Positions 7,917-15,756 of a stretch of DNA of 64,000 bases are shown one piece after another (the stretch's first letter is position 1; every line of letters begins with the position of its first letter). The notes under the pieces were generated by a model. It was not told where the DNA came from and made no database searches. It saw only the letters and a list, made by a program, of their open reading frames with translations. The stretch is taken from assembly GCF_008704555.1 (NCBI RefSeq), contig NZ_CP023702.1, positions 5,122,001 through 5,186,000 on the forward strand. The letters are read 5' to 3'. This DNA comes from Streptomyces nitrosporeus. GTDB lineage: Bacteria; Actinomycetota; Actinomycetes; Streptomycetales; Streptomycetaceae. Made by a program: the position numbers and the translations under genes.

Positions 7917-8624
7917 ATGTCACCGAGCGGATCCGGCGGTCTCGGAGTCCTGCGGCCGTCACCGCTGGTCGAGCAGGCCACCGAGCGGCTGCGGGAGCAG
8001 ATCACCGGCGGCGCCTGGCCGGTGGGCACGAAGCTGCCCGGCGAGACCACGCTCGCCGCGTCCCTGGGGGTCGGCCGCTCCACCGTCCGCGAGGCCCTCC
8101 GGGCGCTCGCCGGGGCCGGCCTCGTCCAGGCGCGCCAGGGCGCCGGTGTCTTCGTCATCGCGACCGAGGCCCAGGAGGACTGGGCCACCCAGCTGCGCCG
8201 GGCCGCCGTCACCGACGTCTACGAGGTCCGCATGCTCATCGAGGTCGAGGCCGCCCAACTCGCCGCGACCCGGCGCACCGAGGACGACGTGCGCGCCCTG
8301 GAAGCCGCCCTGGCCGGGCGGCGCGCGGCCGGGGACGCGGACGACGCCGCGTTCGTCGACGCCGACATCGCCCTGCACGCCGCCGTCGTCGCCGCCGCGC
8401 ACAACCCCGTACTGACCGACCTGTTCACCCGGTTCGTCCCCGCCCTGCGCCGGGGCCTCATCGACATGCTCGGCCTCCTCGCCCTGCGCGCCACCGAACC
8501 GGACCACGGCGACGCGGGGCACGCCGCTCTGGTGGACGCCGTCAGGACGGGCGACGCGGACCGCGCGGGCGGCATCCTGCGGGGCGAACTGGCGGGGACC
8601 CTGGAGCGGTTGCGGACGGTGTGA
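7917..8624 (+). CDS. GntR/FadR-family transcriptional regulator
   Basis: A 235-residue regulator. Residues about 10-75 form the GntR winged helix, with PLVEQATERLREQITGG, PGETTLAASLGVGRSTVREA and QARQGAGVFV. Residues about 85-225 form the helical FCD effector domain, whose metal or ligand pocket includes DADIALHAAVV and a terminal GHAALVDAV. Such regulators respond to small organic acids. It is divergent from leuA across 180 bp, so leuA is one possible target, although Streptomyces leuA is also attenuated. RBS GAGGAGAGG lies about eight bases upstream of the ATG. Confidence 0.9.
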   Translation: MSPSGSGGLGVLRPSPLVEQATERLREQITGGAWPVGTKLPGETTLAASLGVGRSTVREALRALAGAGLVQARQGAGVFVIATEAQEDWATQLRRAAVTDVYEVRMLIEVEAAQLAATRRTEDDVRALEAALAGRRAAGDADDAAFVDADIALHAAVVAAAHNPVLTDLFTRFVPALRRGLIDMLGLLALRATEPDHGDAGHAALVDAVRTGDADRAGGILRGELAGTLERLRTV

Positions 8625-8788
8625 GGCACCGCGCGGCACCGGCGGGCCCAGGAGCGGCCCTCGGCCGCCTCCCCCTCGGACGACGTGGCGTTCCCGCCCG
8701 GCGGGCGCAGGGCGCTCCGGGGCGTACGAGCACGCCGGGCCGCCGGGGCGAGGGGACGGGCGGCAACCGAAGGCCCCCAGGCGCGCGG

Positions 8789-8820
8789 GCGGGCCGGTGC
8801 ACCGTACGCGGCCGGCCCGC
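8789..8820. terminator. Hairpin between converging genes
   Basis: Nine-bp perfect stem GCGGGCCGG (8789-8797) and CCGGCCCGC (8812-8820) with a 14-nt loop, immediately 3' of the STAND gene stop on the minus strand. It probably serves the STAND gene and perhaps the regulator on the other side. Confidence 0.6.
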
Positions 8821-8827
8821 CGAAGCC

Positions 8828-11800
8828 TCACCCGGTGGCTCCGGCCGTATGCGCGAGAGCCAGTTCCGCGAGCCGGGGGAGAGCATCCGGGGCCAGCCGC
8901 GGCAGGAGCGGCAGCGCGTACCGCCAGTGCTCGCCCGCCAGCACCTCACACGCGAGACGGCGGGCCTCCTCCTCGTCCCGGGAGGAGTCCGCCCCCAAGG
9001 CGTCGGCGAGAGCGAGGAACCGCAGCACCGAAGTCCGCTGCGGCGCCCACCCGTCCGCCACCGGAAGAACGACCGGCACCTTCGCGAGGTACGTCGCCAC
9101 CGCGGCCAGAGCAGCCGAGCGCTCCTCCGAGGTCTCGGCCCGCTCGGCAGTGCGCCGCATCCCGCGGGCATCACCCCGGAAAGCATGCAGGACCGCCCAC
9201 TCGGCGACAGGGAGCACGCCCGGAGGGAGCGGGGTCGTGGCCATGGAGTGCTCCCAGCGGCTCAGGTTGTCGCGCATCGGCGGCACCGTGTGACAGCACC
9301 CGCTCGCGGCGAGCAGGCCGTTCAGCAGCACGGAGTGCGCGTCCCAGCCGCGCAGGTCCTCCTCCGGGCGGGCACAGGCGGCACCGAGCGCCGCACACAC
9401 GGCGGCACCGTGTTCCGTGAGGTCCGGCAGTGCGAGCAGCAGATCCACGAGGCCCGGGAGCGCACGGCCCCTGAGATACGGGAGGCGGGCCAGACGGCCG
9501 AGCTCACCCGCCCTCTCCTCCATGAGCCGGCCCGTGGCCCGGAGGCCGGGGAGGACCGGCCCCGTGGCCGCCGCGTTTCCCACGGGTACGGCCTTCCGGG
9601 GCTTTTTGCCCGAGGGATTCCGCGGACCCAGCCACTCCTCCGCGGCGTCGGCATCACCGGCGTAGGCGAACGCCTGCGCCACGAGGCTGCGTACGGCTGG
9701 ATCGTCCGCCGACGCCGCCATCCCCGCGGCGCTCCGCGCGAGACGCACGGCCCCGACGGAGTCACCGCCCACCGCGCAGCCTGTCGACACCACGGCCAGA
9801 GCACCCGCCAGCCCGGCCGGCTCCCGCGACCGTTTCGCGAGCCGCGCAGCCTCGTCGGAACGACCCGCCCTCGCGAGGGCCTCGGCGAGCGGAAGCCCCC
9901 ACCCCTGGGTGTTCGCCACCGCGGCGTCCTTCTCCCGCCGGGCGAAGGCGGCCGTGAGCAGTTCCCGACCGGCGACAGGATCCTTCCGCAACGCTGCCTC
10001 GATCTCCTCGAACAGGTCTTCTCCGGGCGGCGGTTCGCCAGGACCGTCTCCCACGGCTCGGCCCATCACGTCGCGAGCGGGCTCCCGGACGTCATCACCG
10101 AGCACATCCAGGAGCAGACCGTCCGGTACCAGTTCGAGGACCTCCCCGGCACGCTCCCCGTGCCCCGTTTCACGCAGAGCGGCCACCACGCGCGCGAGTG
10201 TGGTGGACAGTTCGAGACGCAGATGGCCGCGGTCGGCCGGTGAACGTGTCTCCGGGTCGGTGAAAGCCCCGAGCAGTGCCCGGCGTGCCCGCAGGGCGAG
10301 TTCCCCGGCACTGTCCGGGCGCACCGAGGCCAGGGCACCGGCACCGAGTGCCAGCAGGTCGACGTGCGTCAGGTCCGACGCGGGGTCCAGTCCGGCGCAG
10401 AAGGCCTCGACACGGTCCCGCGCCCCCGTGCCGTCCGCCACCATGTGGGCCCAGATCTCCAGCGCTTCGGCCTGTTCGGCGAACGTTCCCCAGCTCAGCG
10501 CCTCAGCATGCTCCATCACCCTGCCGAGCGGCCCGTCCGTCTCCCCGTCCGCCCTCCCCTCCTGATCGAGCACCTCGATCGCGCGCATACGGGAGTCCCA
10601 CCCCGCGGCCGCGTGGTCGGCGACCGCGTACAGAACCGAAAGTCCGGCCTCGCGCTGCCCGCAGCCACGCAGCACGAGACCCGCCCGAAGCAGCTCACCG
10701 GCCTTCTCGCTCAGGTCGGCCGTACCGTCCGGGACGGAAGCGAAGAACCGCCTCGCTCGTACGACTGCCTCTTCGCCGGCCTTTTCGGCCTCCTCCCGCC
10801 GCTGGACGGAGAGGACCTCGGCCACCTGCGCCAGCCGCAGGGCGGCGACCGCCCCGTCGGGTGCGGAACAGGCCAGTGCGCAGGCTCGGGAAGCATCCCC
10901 CGCAAGCGCGAACAGGCGGGGGAAACCGCCCGGTTCGAACCGGGCGCGGCCGGACAGCGCCGCTCGAGAGAGAGCCACTCCCGCCCTTGCCCCCACCTCC
11001 TCCCCTCCTGCGGTCGGCACACGTCCGAGCTGCGCCAGTGCCTCGTCCAGACGCCCCGACGCCACAAGCCTCAGCTGGCGCCGCGGGTCGAGTACGACGC
11101 GCTCGGTACGCCCGGCGTCGCGCAGGAGGCGCGGGTAGTGGGACAGCAGATAACCGGGGGTGGCTTCCGGCCAGCCTTGTCGCTGCCAGCGTTCGGCCCA
11201 GGCGTGCAACCGCCCGGTGCAGTCCTCCAGCAGAGCGGAACCGCTCAGCTCCTTCGCGGCCCGCAGCAGTTCGCTGTGCCCGAGTACGTATGCGCCGGTG
11301 TCGGTGCCCGCCCGGTCGGGGACCAGACAACGGCCCCGCGCACTCTTCAGCAGACGGTCGATCTCCGCCCGGTCCACCCCCGCCAGCTCTGCCAGCTCCT
11401 CCGCCCGCAAAGTGGTTTCGGCCATTGCGAGGAGCCCGGCCACGGTGCACCCCAACGGGGTCTCCCTCAGCCGCCCCAGTTCCACGCCGGCGATGTACCG
11501 GACGTCCTCGTCACCCACCAAGGGAGGGAGCACCCGTACGTACCTCCGCTTCCGCAGAGGATGGGACTTCGGCACGTCCGAAGGCGGTCTCTTCGCCGGA
11601 CGACTCGAGACGATGACGCGGACCGCGGACTCCGCGGCGCGCCCGGACGCCGGTAACGGTACGTGCGGGAGCAGCGAAGCGATGCTGGCGTCCGGCTTCC
11701 GGGCCCCCGGGGGCCCGCCGCTCCACGCGGCGTCCTCGTCCAGACCGTCCACCACCAGCAGCAGCCGGCGTTCCCGTGCCGCGGCCCTCCGGAACAGTGC

Positions 11801-12460
11801 CTGAAGGCCGGCGGGTGAGAATCCCTGCCGGGGAAACGGCTTTCGCACCCCCAGCAGTCCCATCAGCTCCTTTGCCACGCACGTCACGAACCCCTCGGCA
11901 CGATCGGTGCCACGGACCGGGTCGAGAGGACAGAAGACGATGTCGACCCCCGCGGGCGGCCGCGACACGAAATCGCCCAGCAGCGTGCTCTTCCCGGCCC
12001 ACTGCGGCGCCTGCCACCAGAGATAGGAAGGGGCGTCGGGAGCGGGGTCGCACGCGAAGTCCCGCATGGCCGCGAGCGCGGCCGCGCGGGCCTGGCGAGA
12101 GGTGTCGCTCTTCACGCCTCCGGGGCCGGCCCAGGAGGAGGGAACGCCCCGGCGCCCCTCCCCCTCCCGCTGTGCCGCTTCGAGCGCCCGTGCCCACTCG
12201 GCGTCGAACTCCGCGGGCTCACCGGCCTTGAGCCGCAGGCTCGTCACCAGGACCTTCACAGCCGGTGTGCTGGTGCGCAGCGGCGCGGACCGGCCCTGGC
12301 ACCACGCCGAGACCCTTCTCCGGCTCAGTCCGGCCGCGCTTACGCAGGCGGCCCAACTGCCGGGCTCCCGCTCGTCGGCGTTCTTCCCCAACTGGTTCAG
12401 CTTCCGGCCGAACGCCCTACGGGCCGTTCGGTATGTGTGACCGGGAACAGAAGCCTTCAC
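8828..12460 (-). CDS. HTH-STAND NTPase beside the Cascade operon
   Basis: A 1210-residue protein of the STAND/NACHT class. The N-terminus (about residues 36-60, SWAACVSAAGLSRRRVSAWCQG) looks like a helix-turn-helix. The NTPase core has Walker A APQWAGKST at about 151-159 and Walker B LLLVVDGLDED at about 233-243, followed by helical winged-helix-like segments. The C-terminal 700 residues are Ala/Arg/Glu-rich helical repeats resembling TPR-like sensor arrays. There is no recognisable nuclease, TIR or membrane effector domain. GTG at 12460 is chosen because GGAG sits five bases upstream. It is divergent from casA. STAND proteins often act as ligand-triggered switches in immunity; partnership with Cascade is inferred from position only. 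Confidence 0.8.
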   Translation of the reverse strand: MKASVPGHTYRTARRAFGRKLNQLGKNADEREPGSWAACVSAAGLSRRRVSAWCQGRSAPLRTSTPAVKVLVTSLRLKAGEPAEFDAEWARALEAAQREGEGRRGVPSSWAGPGGVKSDTSRQARAAALAAMRDFACDPAPDAPSYLWWQAPQWAGKSTLLGDFVSRPPAGVDIVFCPLDPVRGTDRAEGFVTCVAKELMGLLGVRKPFPRQGFSPAGLQALFRRAAARERRLLLVVDGLDEDAAWSGGPPGARKPDASIASLLPHVPLPASGRAAESAVRVIVSSRPAKRPPSDVPKSHPLRKRRYVRVLPPLVGDEDVRYIAGVELGRLRETPLGCTVAGLLAMAETTLRAEELAELAGVDRAEIDRLLKSARGRCLVPDRAGTDTGAYVLGHSELLRAAKELSGSALLEDCTGRLHAWAERWQRQGWPEATPGYLLSHYPRLLRDAGRTERVVLDPRRQLRLVASGRLDEALAQLGRVPTAGGEEVGARAGVALSRAALSGRARFEPGGFPRLFALAGDASRACALACSAPDGAVAALRLAQVAEVLSVQRREEAEKAGEEAVVRARRFFASVPDGTADLSEKAGELLRAGLVLRGCGQREAGLSVLYAVADHAAAGWDSRMRAIEVLDQEGRADGETDGPLGRVMEHAEALSWGTFAEQAEALEIWAHMVADGTGARDRVEAFCAGLDPASDLTHVDLLALGAGALASVRPDSAGELALRARRALLGAFTDPETRSPADRGHLRLELSTTLARVVAALRETGHGERAGEVLELVPDGLLLDVLGDDVREPARDVMGRAVGDGPGEPPPGEDLFEEIEAALRKDPVAGRELLTAAFARREKDAAVANTQGWGLPLAEALARAGRSDEAARLAKRSREPAGLAGALAVVSTGCAVGGDSVGAVRLARSAAGMAASADDPAVRSLVAQAFAYAGDADAAEEWLGPRNPSGKKPRKAVPVGNAAATGPVLPGLRATGRLMEERAGELGRLARLPYLRGRALPGLVDLLLALPDLTEHGAAVCAALGAACARPEEDLRGWDAHSVLLNGLLAASGCCHTVPPMRDNLSRWEHSMATTPLPPGVLPVAEWAVLHAFRGDARGMRRTAERAETSEERSAALAAVATYLAKVPVVLPVADGWAPQRTSVLRFLALADALGADSSRDEEEARRLACEVLAGEHWRYALPLLPRLAPDALPRLAELALAHTAGATG

Positions 12461-12619
12461 AGTATCTCCATGTCGAAGTTCCTTGCTGTTAACTATCCCG
12501 CTGAGCTGCGGTTTCAGGAGCGTCGATGACCGGACATGGCCACCTGTCACGCCGGGTCGTCAAAGTGGCCTCACCGCCCGGCGACCGGACAGGCCGGGCG
12601 TCGAAACGGAAGGACCACC

Positions 12620-12799
12620 GTGCCCGTACTCCCCGCACTTCTCCAGGACGCCGCCACCCTCGCCGCCGCCGGCGGCACCCTCTATACGGCGGTCCTCGCC
12701 GCCGTCGCGCTCACCTCGGTCCTGGCCGCCACGCCGGACCGCCGCCGCGACGCCCGGGCCACGCTGACGATTCTGATGCGACGTCGGCCCCCGAGGTGA
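12620..12799 (+). CDS. Small membrane protein
   Basis: A 59-residue protein starting at a GTG with GGAAGGA six bases upstream. It begins VPVLPALLQDAATLAAAGG and has one clear membrane segment (TLYTAVLAAVALTSVLAAT) followed by a basic tail RRRDARATLTILMRRRPPR. I do not recognise a function. It lies between the STAND gene and the CRISPR-like unit, transcribed toward the latter. Confidence 0.5.
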   Translation: MPVLPALLQDAATLAAAGGTLYTAVLAAVALTSVLAATPDRRRDARATLTILMRRRPPR

Positions 12800-12835
12800 G
12801 CGGAAGTCCTTCCGTCGCCGTTTCCATGAGGCCGG

Positions 12836-12857
12836 AGCGAACTTACGAGGTTCGCTG
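12836..12857. promoter_or_regulatory. Palindrome and candidate guide-RNA target site
   Basis: AGCGAAC-TTACGAG-GTTCGCT is a perfect dyad (12836-12856). From 12843 to 12857 the sequence TTACGAGGTTCGCTG matches the first 15 nt of the spacer at 13411-13442 at 13 positions. The mismatches are at position 6, which type I-E guides leave unpaired, and position 9. The preceding AAC would occupy the PAM position. The site is upstream of the small ORF at 13009. Similarity stops after position 15, as expected for a seed-only regulatory target. Confidence 0.5.
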
Positions 12858-13008
12858 TTTTCCTCCCGTGAACTCAGCTCTCTGTGCGGGACCGGAACCA
12901 CCCGTATGGTGCCGCGTTGCGCAGGCGGGAGAACCCGTCACGCCGGAGAGGATGGCCGGGCAGGGAGAAGGTGTTCCCTGGCAGGAAAACTCTGGAGAGG
13001 AGCGTTCG

Positions 13009-13197
13009 ATGATGCGGCAGAGACCTCGTATGCGCTGTGGGCGTGACCCGCGGCGGCTTGTGAGCCACGAGGAGAGACAGGAACACGGCAGGTCCTGGAG
13101 GCGTCCGCTGGTGCATGCGGTGCTCGTCGCGTCAACGGCATCCCTGGTCGCCGAGCTCAGCGGGTACGCGTTGACGTGGGTGGCTCCGGCGGCCTGA
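13009..13197 (+). CDS. Small Arg-rich ORF with AGA/AGG codons (CreT-like candidate)
   Basis: A 62-residue ORF with a strong RBS (GGAGAGGAG, about six bases before the ATG). The N-terminal half is basic (MMRQRPRMRCGRDPRRLVSH). The C-terminal half has one hydrophobic segment (LVHAVLVASTASLVAELSGY). Codon use is unlike a normal Streptomyces gene: AGA at codons 5 and 23, AGG at 28 and 31, plus CTT, TCA and TTG. A strong terminator follows, so it is its own transcription unit. Its position just upstream of the two-repeat CRISPR unit, with a spacer match in its upstream region, mirrors creT-creA modules. It could equally be an ordinary small membrane protein. Confidence 0.55.
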   Translation: MMRQRPRMRCGRDPRRLVSHEERQEHGRSWRRPLVHAVLVASTASLVAELSGYALTWVAPAA

Positions 13198-13198
13198 C

Positions 13199-13235
13199 GT
13201 CGTGAAGGGCGTCCACGCCGGGCGCCCTTCACGAC
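13199..13235 (+). terminator. Strong terminator after the small ORF
   Basis: Perfect 13-bp stem, GTCGTGAAGGGCG (13199-13211) and CGCCCTTCACGAC (13223-13235), with an 11-nt loop, starting one base after the stop codon. It separates the small ORF transcript from the CRISPR-like unit and cas operon. Confidence 0.8.
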
Positions 13236-13336
13236 GGTCCTCCGCCCAGCCTCGAACAGGGGTCATGGCCGGATGGGCACGCGCGGCCGCTTCGACGTGA
13301 GGCGGCCGGAGCGCACACATCGCCGACCGGGCCGGT

Positions 13337-13367
13337 TTGCCCAGGAATAGGGATATCCATGTACTAT
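13337..13367 (+). promoter_or_regulatory. Possible promoter of the mini-array
   Basis: TACTAT at 13362-13367 is a good -10 element. The best -35 is TTGCCC at 13337, but the 19-bp spacing is long. A start about seven bases after the -10 would begin the transcript just before repeat 1. The region also contains the inverted repeat GGGATA (13350-13355) and TATCCC (13365-13370), which could bind a regulator. Confidence 0.4.
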
Positions 13368-13381
13368 CCCCTACTTCAGGG

Positions 13382-13471
13382 CGATATCCCGCTCCTGCGG
13401 GAATGACCCGTTACGGGGCTCGCTGGCTCCTTTTGGGCTTCACTCCTCCCCGCGTCCGCGGGGATGAACTG
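13382..13471 (+). CRISPR. Two-repeat degenerate type I-E CRISPR unit, one spacer
   Basis: Repeat 2 (13443-13471) contains CTCCCCGCGTCCGCGGGG followed by ATGAACTG and closely resembles type I-E repeats of actinobacteria. Repeat 1 (13382-13410) matches it at 18 of 29 positions and lies exactly 61 bp upstream, which is a 29-bp repeat plus 32-bp spacer. Both fold into a 6-bp stem with a 4-nt loop: TCCCGC/GCGGGA in repeat 1 and CCCCGC/GCGGGG in repeat 2. The outer pair changes from T-A to C-G, a compensatory change. The orientation gives 5' handles ATGACCCG and ATGAACTG and is the same as the cas genes. No further repeat occurs 61 bp on either side. Confidence 0.75.
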
Positions 13472-13541
13472 TCTCCGTCACACCCTCTCTTGGGTGCGTG
13501 TGCGCAGTTTCCGGAACCACCTGTAACCCCGCCGGTCCGCT

Positions 13542-13590
13542 GCTACCGTCTCATCACTCAACGTGTCCGACGAGTGATGAGAGCGGTAGC
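13542..13590 (+). promoter_or_regulatory. Long inverted repeat over the casA start
   Basis: Arm GCTACCGTCTCATCACTC (13542-13559) pairs with GAGTGATGAGAGCGGTAGC (13572-13590) with one bulged base and a 12-nt loop. The right arm contains the candidate casA ATG at 13577. As RNA the start would be hidden in an 18-bp stem; as DNA it is a large operator. It could also end the guide RNA transcript. Confidence 0.7.
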
Positions 13591-15196
13591 CGTAGTCGTG
13601 CTGGAACTGCCCGTTTCCACTGGGCGGCGTCCCTCCTGGGACCCCCGGTATCAGCCCTGTGTGCCCGTCATCTCCTCCGAGGGTGTGGCCGCCGACCTGT
13701 CCCTGGTGGAAGTCCTGCGCTGGTCGGAGAAGCTGAGTTCTCTTTTCTGCCCGACACCCGGCGAAGGCGTGGCTCTCGTCGAGTACCTGCTGGGTATCTG
13801 CTTCGCGGCCGGCGTTTTCCCCTCCTCCTCCGAGGAGTGGCGTGCCTGGGTCGCCGAGGAGCAGTCGCTCGAAGGGGCCGTGGCATGGCTGGCCGATCAG
13901 CCGGCCGACCAGTGGGATCTGTTCCACCCCAAGCACCCCCTCGGGCAGAACAGCAGATTGTGGCCCCAGTTCGACGAGGACTGCACCGGACCGGCGCAAC
14001 TCGTCATCGAGAGGGCCGGTGACTACTGCCAGTTCTTCGATCACCACCACCTCGAACACTCCGCCCCGCTCCCGGCCGCCGAAGCCTTCCGCGCCATGCT
14101 GACCCAGCATGTCTACGGGCTGTCCGGCCGCGCCCGGCTGTCCGGCAAGAGGCTCGGCCCCAAGCTGACCAACCTCTCCGCGGGACGCCTCCAGGGCCGG
14201 ATCAGGGTCGTGGTCCAAGGACGTACCGTCGGGGACACCCTGCGGCTGAACCTCTATCCACCGGCCGGGGGAGAGGCCGGGCACTTCAACCGCTCGTGGA
14301 CCACCGGCGGGAACCCGCGCCGTGAGTTCACCACGAAACCGCCCGGCCGCCCCACGTCCGGCCCCGCCGACCTGCACAGCTGCCTCGGCCGCTCCGTGCT
14401 GTTGCGCCCGGTGCCGGCGGATGAGGGCGAGCCCGTCTTCGTCGACCGCGTGCTGATCGGGGCCGGGGAACTCATCAGCCTCGACCCGGACCGCGACCTG
14501 GAGGACGCCGTCCTGGGGAAGAAGGCTCTGAACGGCCACAGGAAGCCGCTCTGGCCCTCACCCACCCGCGCCCTGTGGCGTGACGCGCACGCGCTCTACA
14601 GTGCGGCGACCACGGAGACGACAGGCCTGTTCGGGCGGCTGCGGGACCTCTGGCTGCGGGAATTCGCCTTCCCGGAGGGTGGAGACGGCCCGCCCTGCAC
14701 GCTCCAGGCCGTCGGGCTCATCGCCGACAAGACGCTCGCGGCCACCTGGACGGAGGGCCGGTTCCCCTACGCCCCGAGCATGGGAGAAGCCCTGTGCGAG
14801 GCGTCACGAGACGGCTCGGTCATCGCCGACCACCTGGCACGGGCCCTGGAACGTGCCGCCTACGTGGCTTGGAAGGTGATGTACCCCAACCCGAAACCCG
14901 CCGACAGGGCCGCACAGATGGCCCGTTTCGACGCCCGGCGGGAGTTCTGGCCCGCAGCGGAGGAACCCTTCCTCCGTCTGCTCAGCGTGACGGCCGGCGG
15001 GGCGGACGTACCGGCCGCCCTGAGGGACTACGCCGGTGAAGTCCGCTCCAACGCCGAGGACTTCCTCAGACAGAGGCTCGACGCCCTTCCCCGCAACGAG
15101 CAGGGATTGATCGCCCGTTCCCGTGCCGAGGAACGATTCCGGGCGGACATGGCCGACGTGAAGGCCCCCGCCGCACTCCGGAAGGAGACACAGTGA
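13577..15196 (+). CDS. casA: Type I-E Cascade large subunit Cas8e/Cse1
   Basis: Large subunit of the type I-E Cascade complex, responsible for PAM recognition and, in active systems, for recruiting Cas3. With the ATG at 13577 it has 539 residues, in the family range. Near the N-terminus PRYQPCVPVISSEG corresponds to the family's WIPV motif, and the pattern DLFHPKHPLGQ is also Cse1-like. The start is uncertain: the ATG has a weak RBS and lies in an inverted repeat, and a GTG at 13598 is an alternative. No cas3 precedes it. It overlaps casB by four bases (GTGA). Confidence 0.85.
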   Translation: MRAVAVVVLELPVSTGRRPSWDPRYQPCVPVISSEGVAADLSLVEVLRWSEKLSSLFCPTPGEGVALVEYLLGICFAAGVFPSSSEEWRAWVAEEQSLEGAVAWLADQPADQWDLFHPKHPLGQNSRLWPQFDEDCTGPAQLVIERAGDYCQFFDHHHLEHSAPLPAAEAFRAMLTQHVYGLSGRARLSGKRLGPKLTNLSAGRLQGRIRVVVQGRTVGDTLRLNLYPPAGGEAGHFNRSWTTGGNPRREFTTKPPGRPTSGPADLHSCLGRSVLLRPVPADEGEPVFVDRVLIGAGELISLDPDRDLEDAVLGKKALNGHRKPLWPSPTRALWRDAHALYSAATTETTGLFGRLRDLWLREFAFPEGGDGPPCTLQAVGLIADKTLAATWTEGRFPYAPSMGEALCEASRDGSVIADHLARALERAAYVAWKVMYPNPKPADRAAQMARFDARREFWPAAEEPFLRLLSVTAGGADVPAALRDYAGEVRSNAEDFLRQRLDALPRNEQGLIARSRAEERFRADMADVKAPAALRKETQ

Positions 15197-15756
15197 CGAC
15201 CCGACAGCCCTGGCCCGCACCGGACGGCGGCGGCGAGGCCCTCACGAACTGGCTCGTGAGCCTCGTGCGCAACCACGATTACGGGAAGCTCGCCGAGCTG
15301 CGCCGCACCGGACAGACCGAGGCCCACATCCAGGCCGGATGGTCCGCCCCGGGCGACGAACACCGGGAGATCTACGAGAAGGTCGCGTTCCTCTTCGGCG
15401 TCTACCACCAGGGAGCGCCCCGGCCCTCGTACGGCAGGGGCAGCCTCGGCGCCGCCGCCCGGAGGATCGGGGACGGTGCGGGGCGCGGCCCCGACAACCC
15501 CGGCGCGCAGCGGCTGATCTCCCGGGTGGTGTCGAGCCGGGGCATCCCCTGGCGCCACCTCCAGCACGCAGTCACCCGCCTGCGGGCCTGTGAACAGCCG
15601 CCGCCCTCCTGGACCGAGCTCACCGAAGACCTGACGCGGTGGCACGACCGCAGCGCGCGGATCGCCTACTGGTGGACGGTGGACTTCCACGAGCCGCCCG
15701 GACGGAGCCGCAGCGGAACGCACACACAGCCGACACGGAAGGACACGAGTACGTGA
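15193..15756 (+). CDS. casB: Type I-E Cascade small subunit Cas11/Cse2
   Basis: A 187-residue, Arg-rich, mostly helical protein in the position and size range of Cse2, the dimeric small subunit that stabilises the displaced DNA strand. Visible features are ALTNWLVSLVRNHDYGKLAELRR at the N-terminus and RLISRVVSSRG in the middle. The assignment leans on gene order because Cse2 is poorly conserved. The GTG at 15193 overlaps the casA stop as GTGA; its own stop overlaps casC in the same way. Confidence 0.8.
   Translation: MTTRQPWPAPDGGGEALTNWLVSLVRNHDYGKLAELRRTGQTEAHIQAGWSAPGDEHREIYEKVAFLFGVYHQGAPRPSYGRGSLGAAARRIGDGAGRGPDNPGAQRLISRVVSSRGIPWRHLQHAVTRLRACEQPPPSWTELTEDLTRWHDRSARIAYWWTVDFHEPPGRSRSGTHTQPTRKDTST

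Noticed and set aside
8828..12460. Start of the STAND gene at 12550
   Set aside because: The in-frame start at 12550 has no RBS and adds residues without domain character, whereas GTG 12460 has GGAG five bases away.
13321..13349. Third CRISPR repeat 61 bp upstream of repeat 1
   Set aside because: The sequence there has no ATGA handle or GC-rich hairpin at the expected positions. The same is true 61 bp downstream of repeat 2 (13504-13532).
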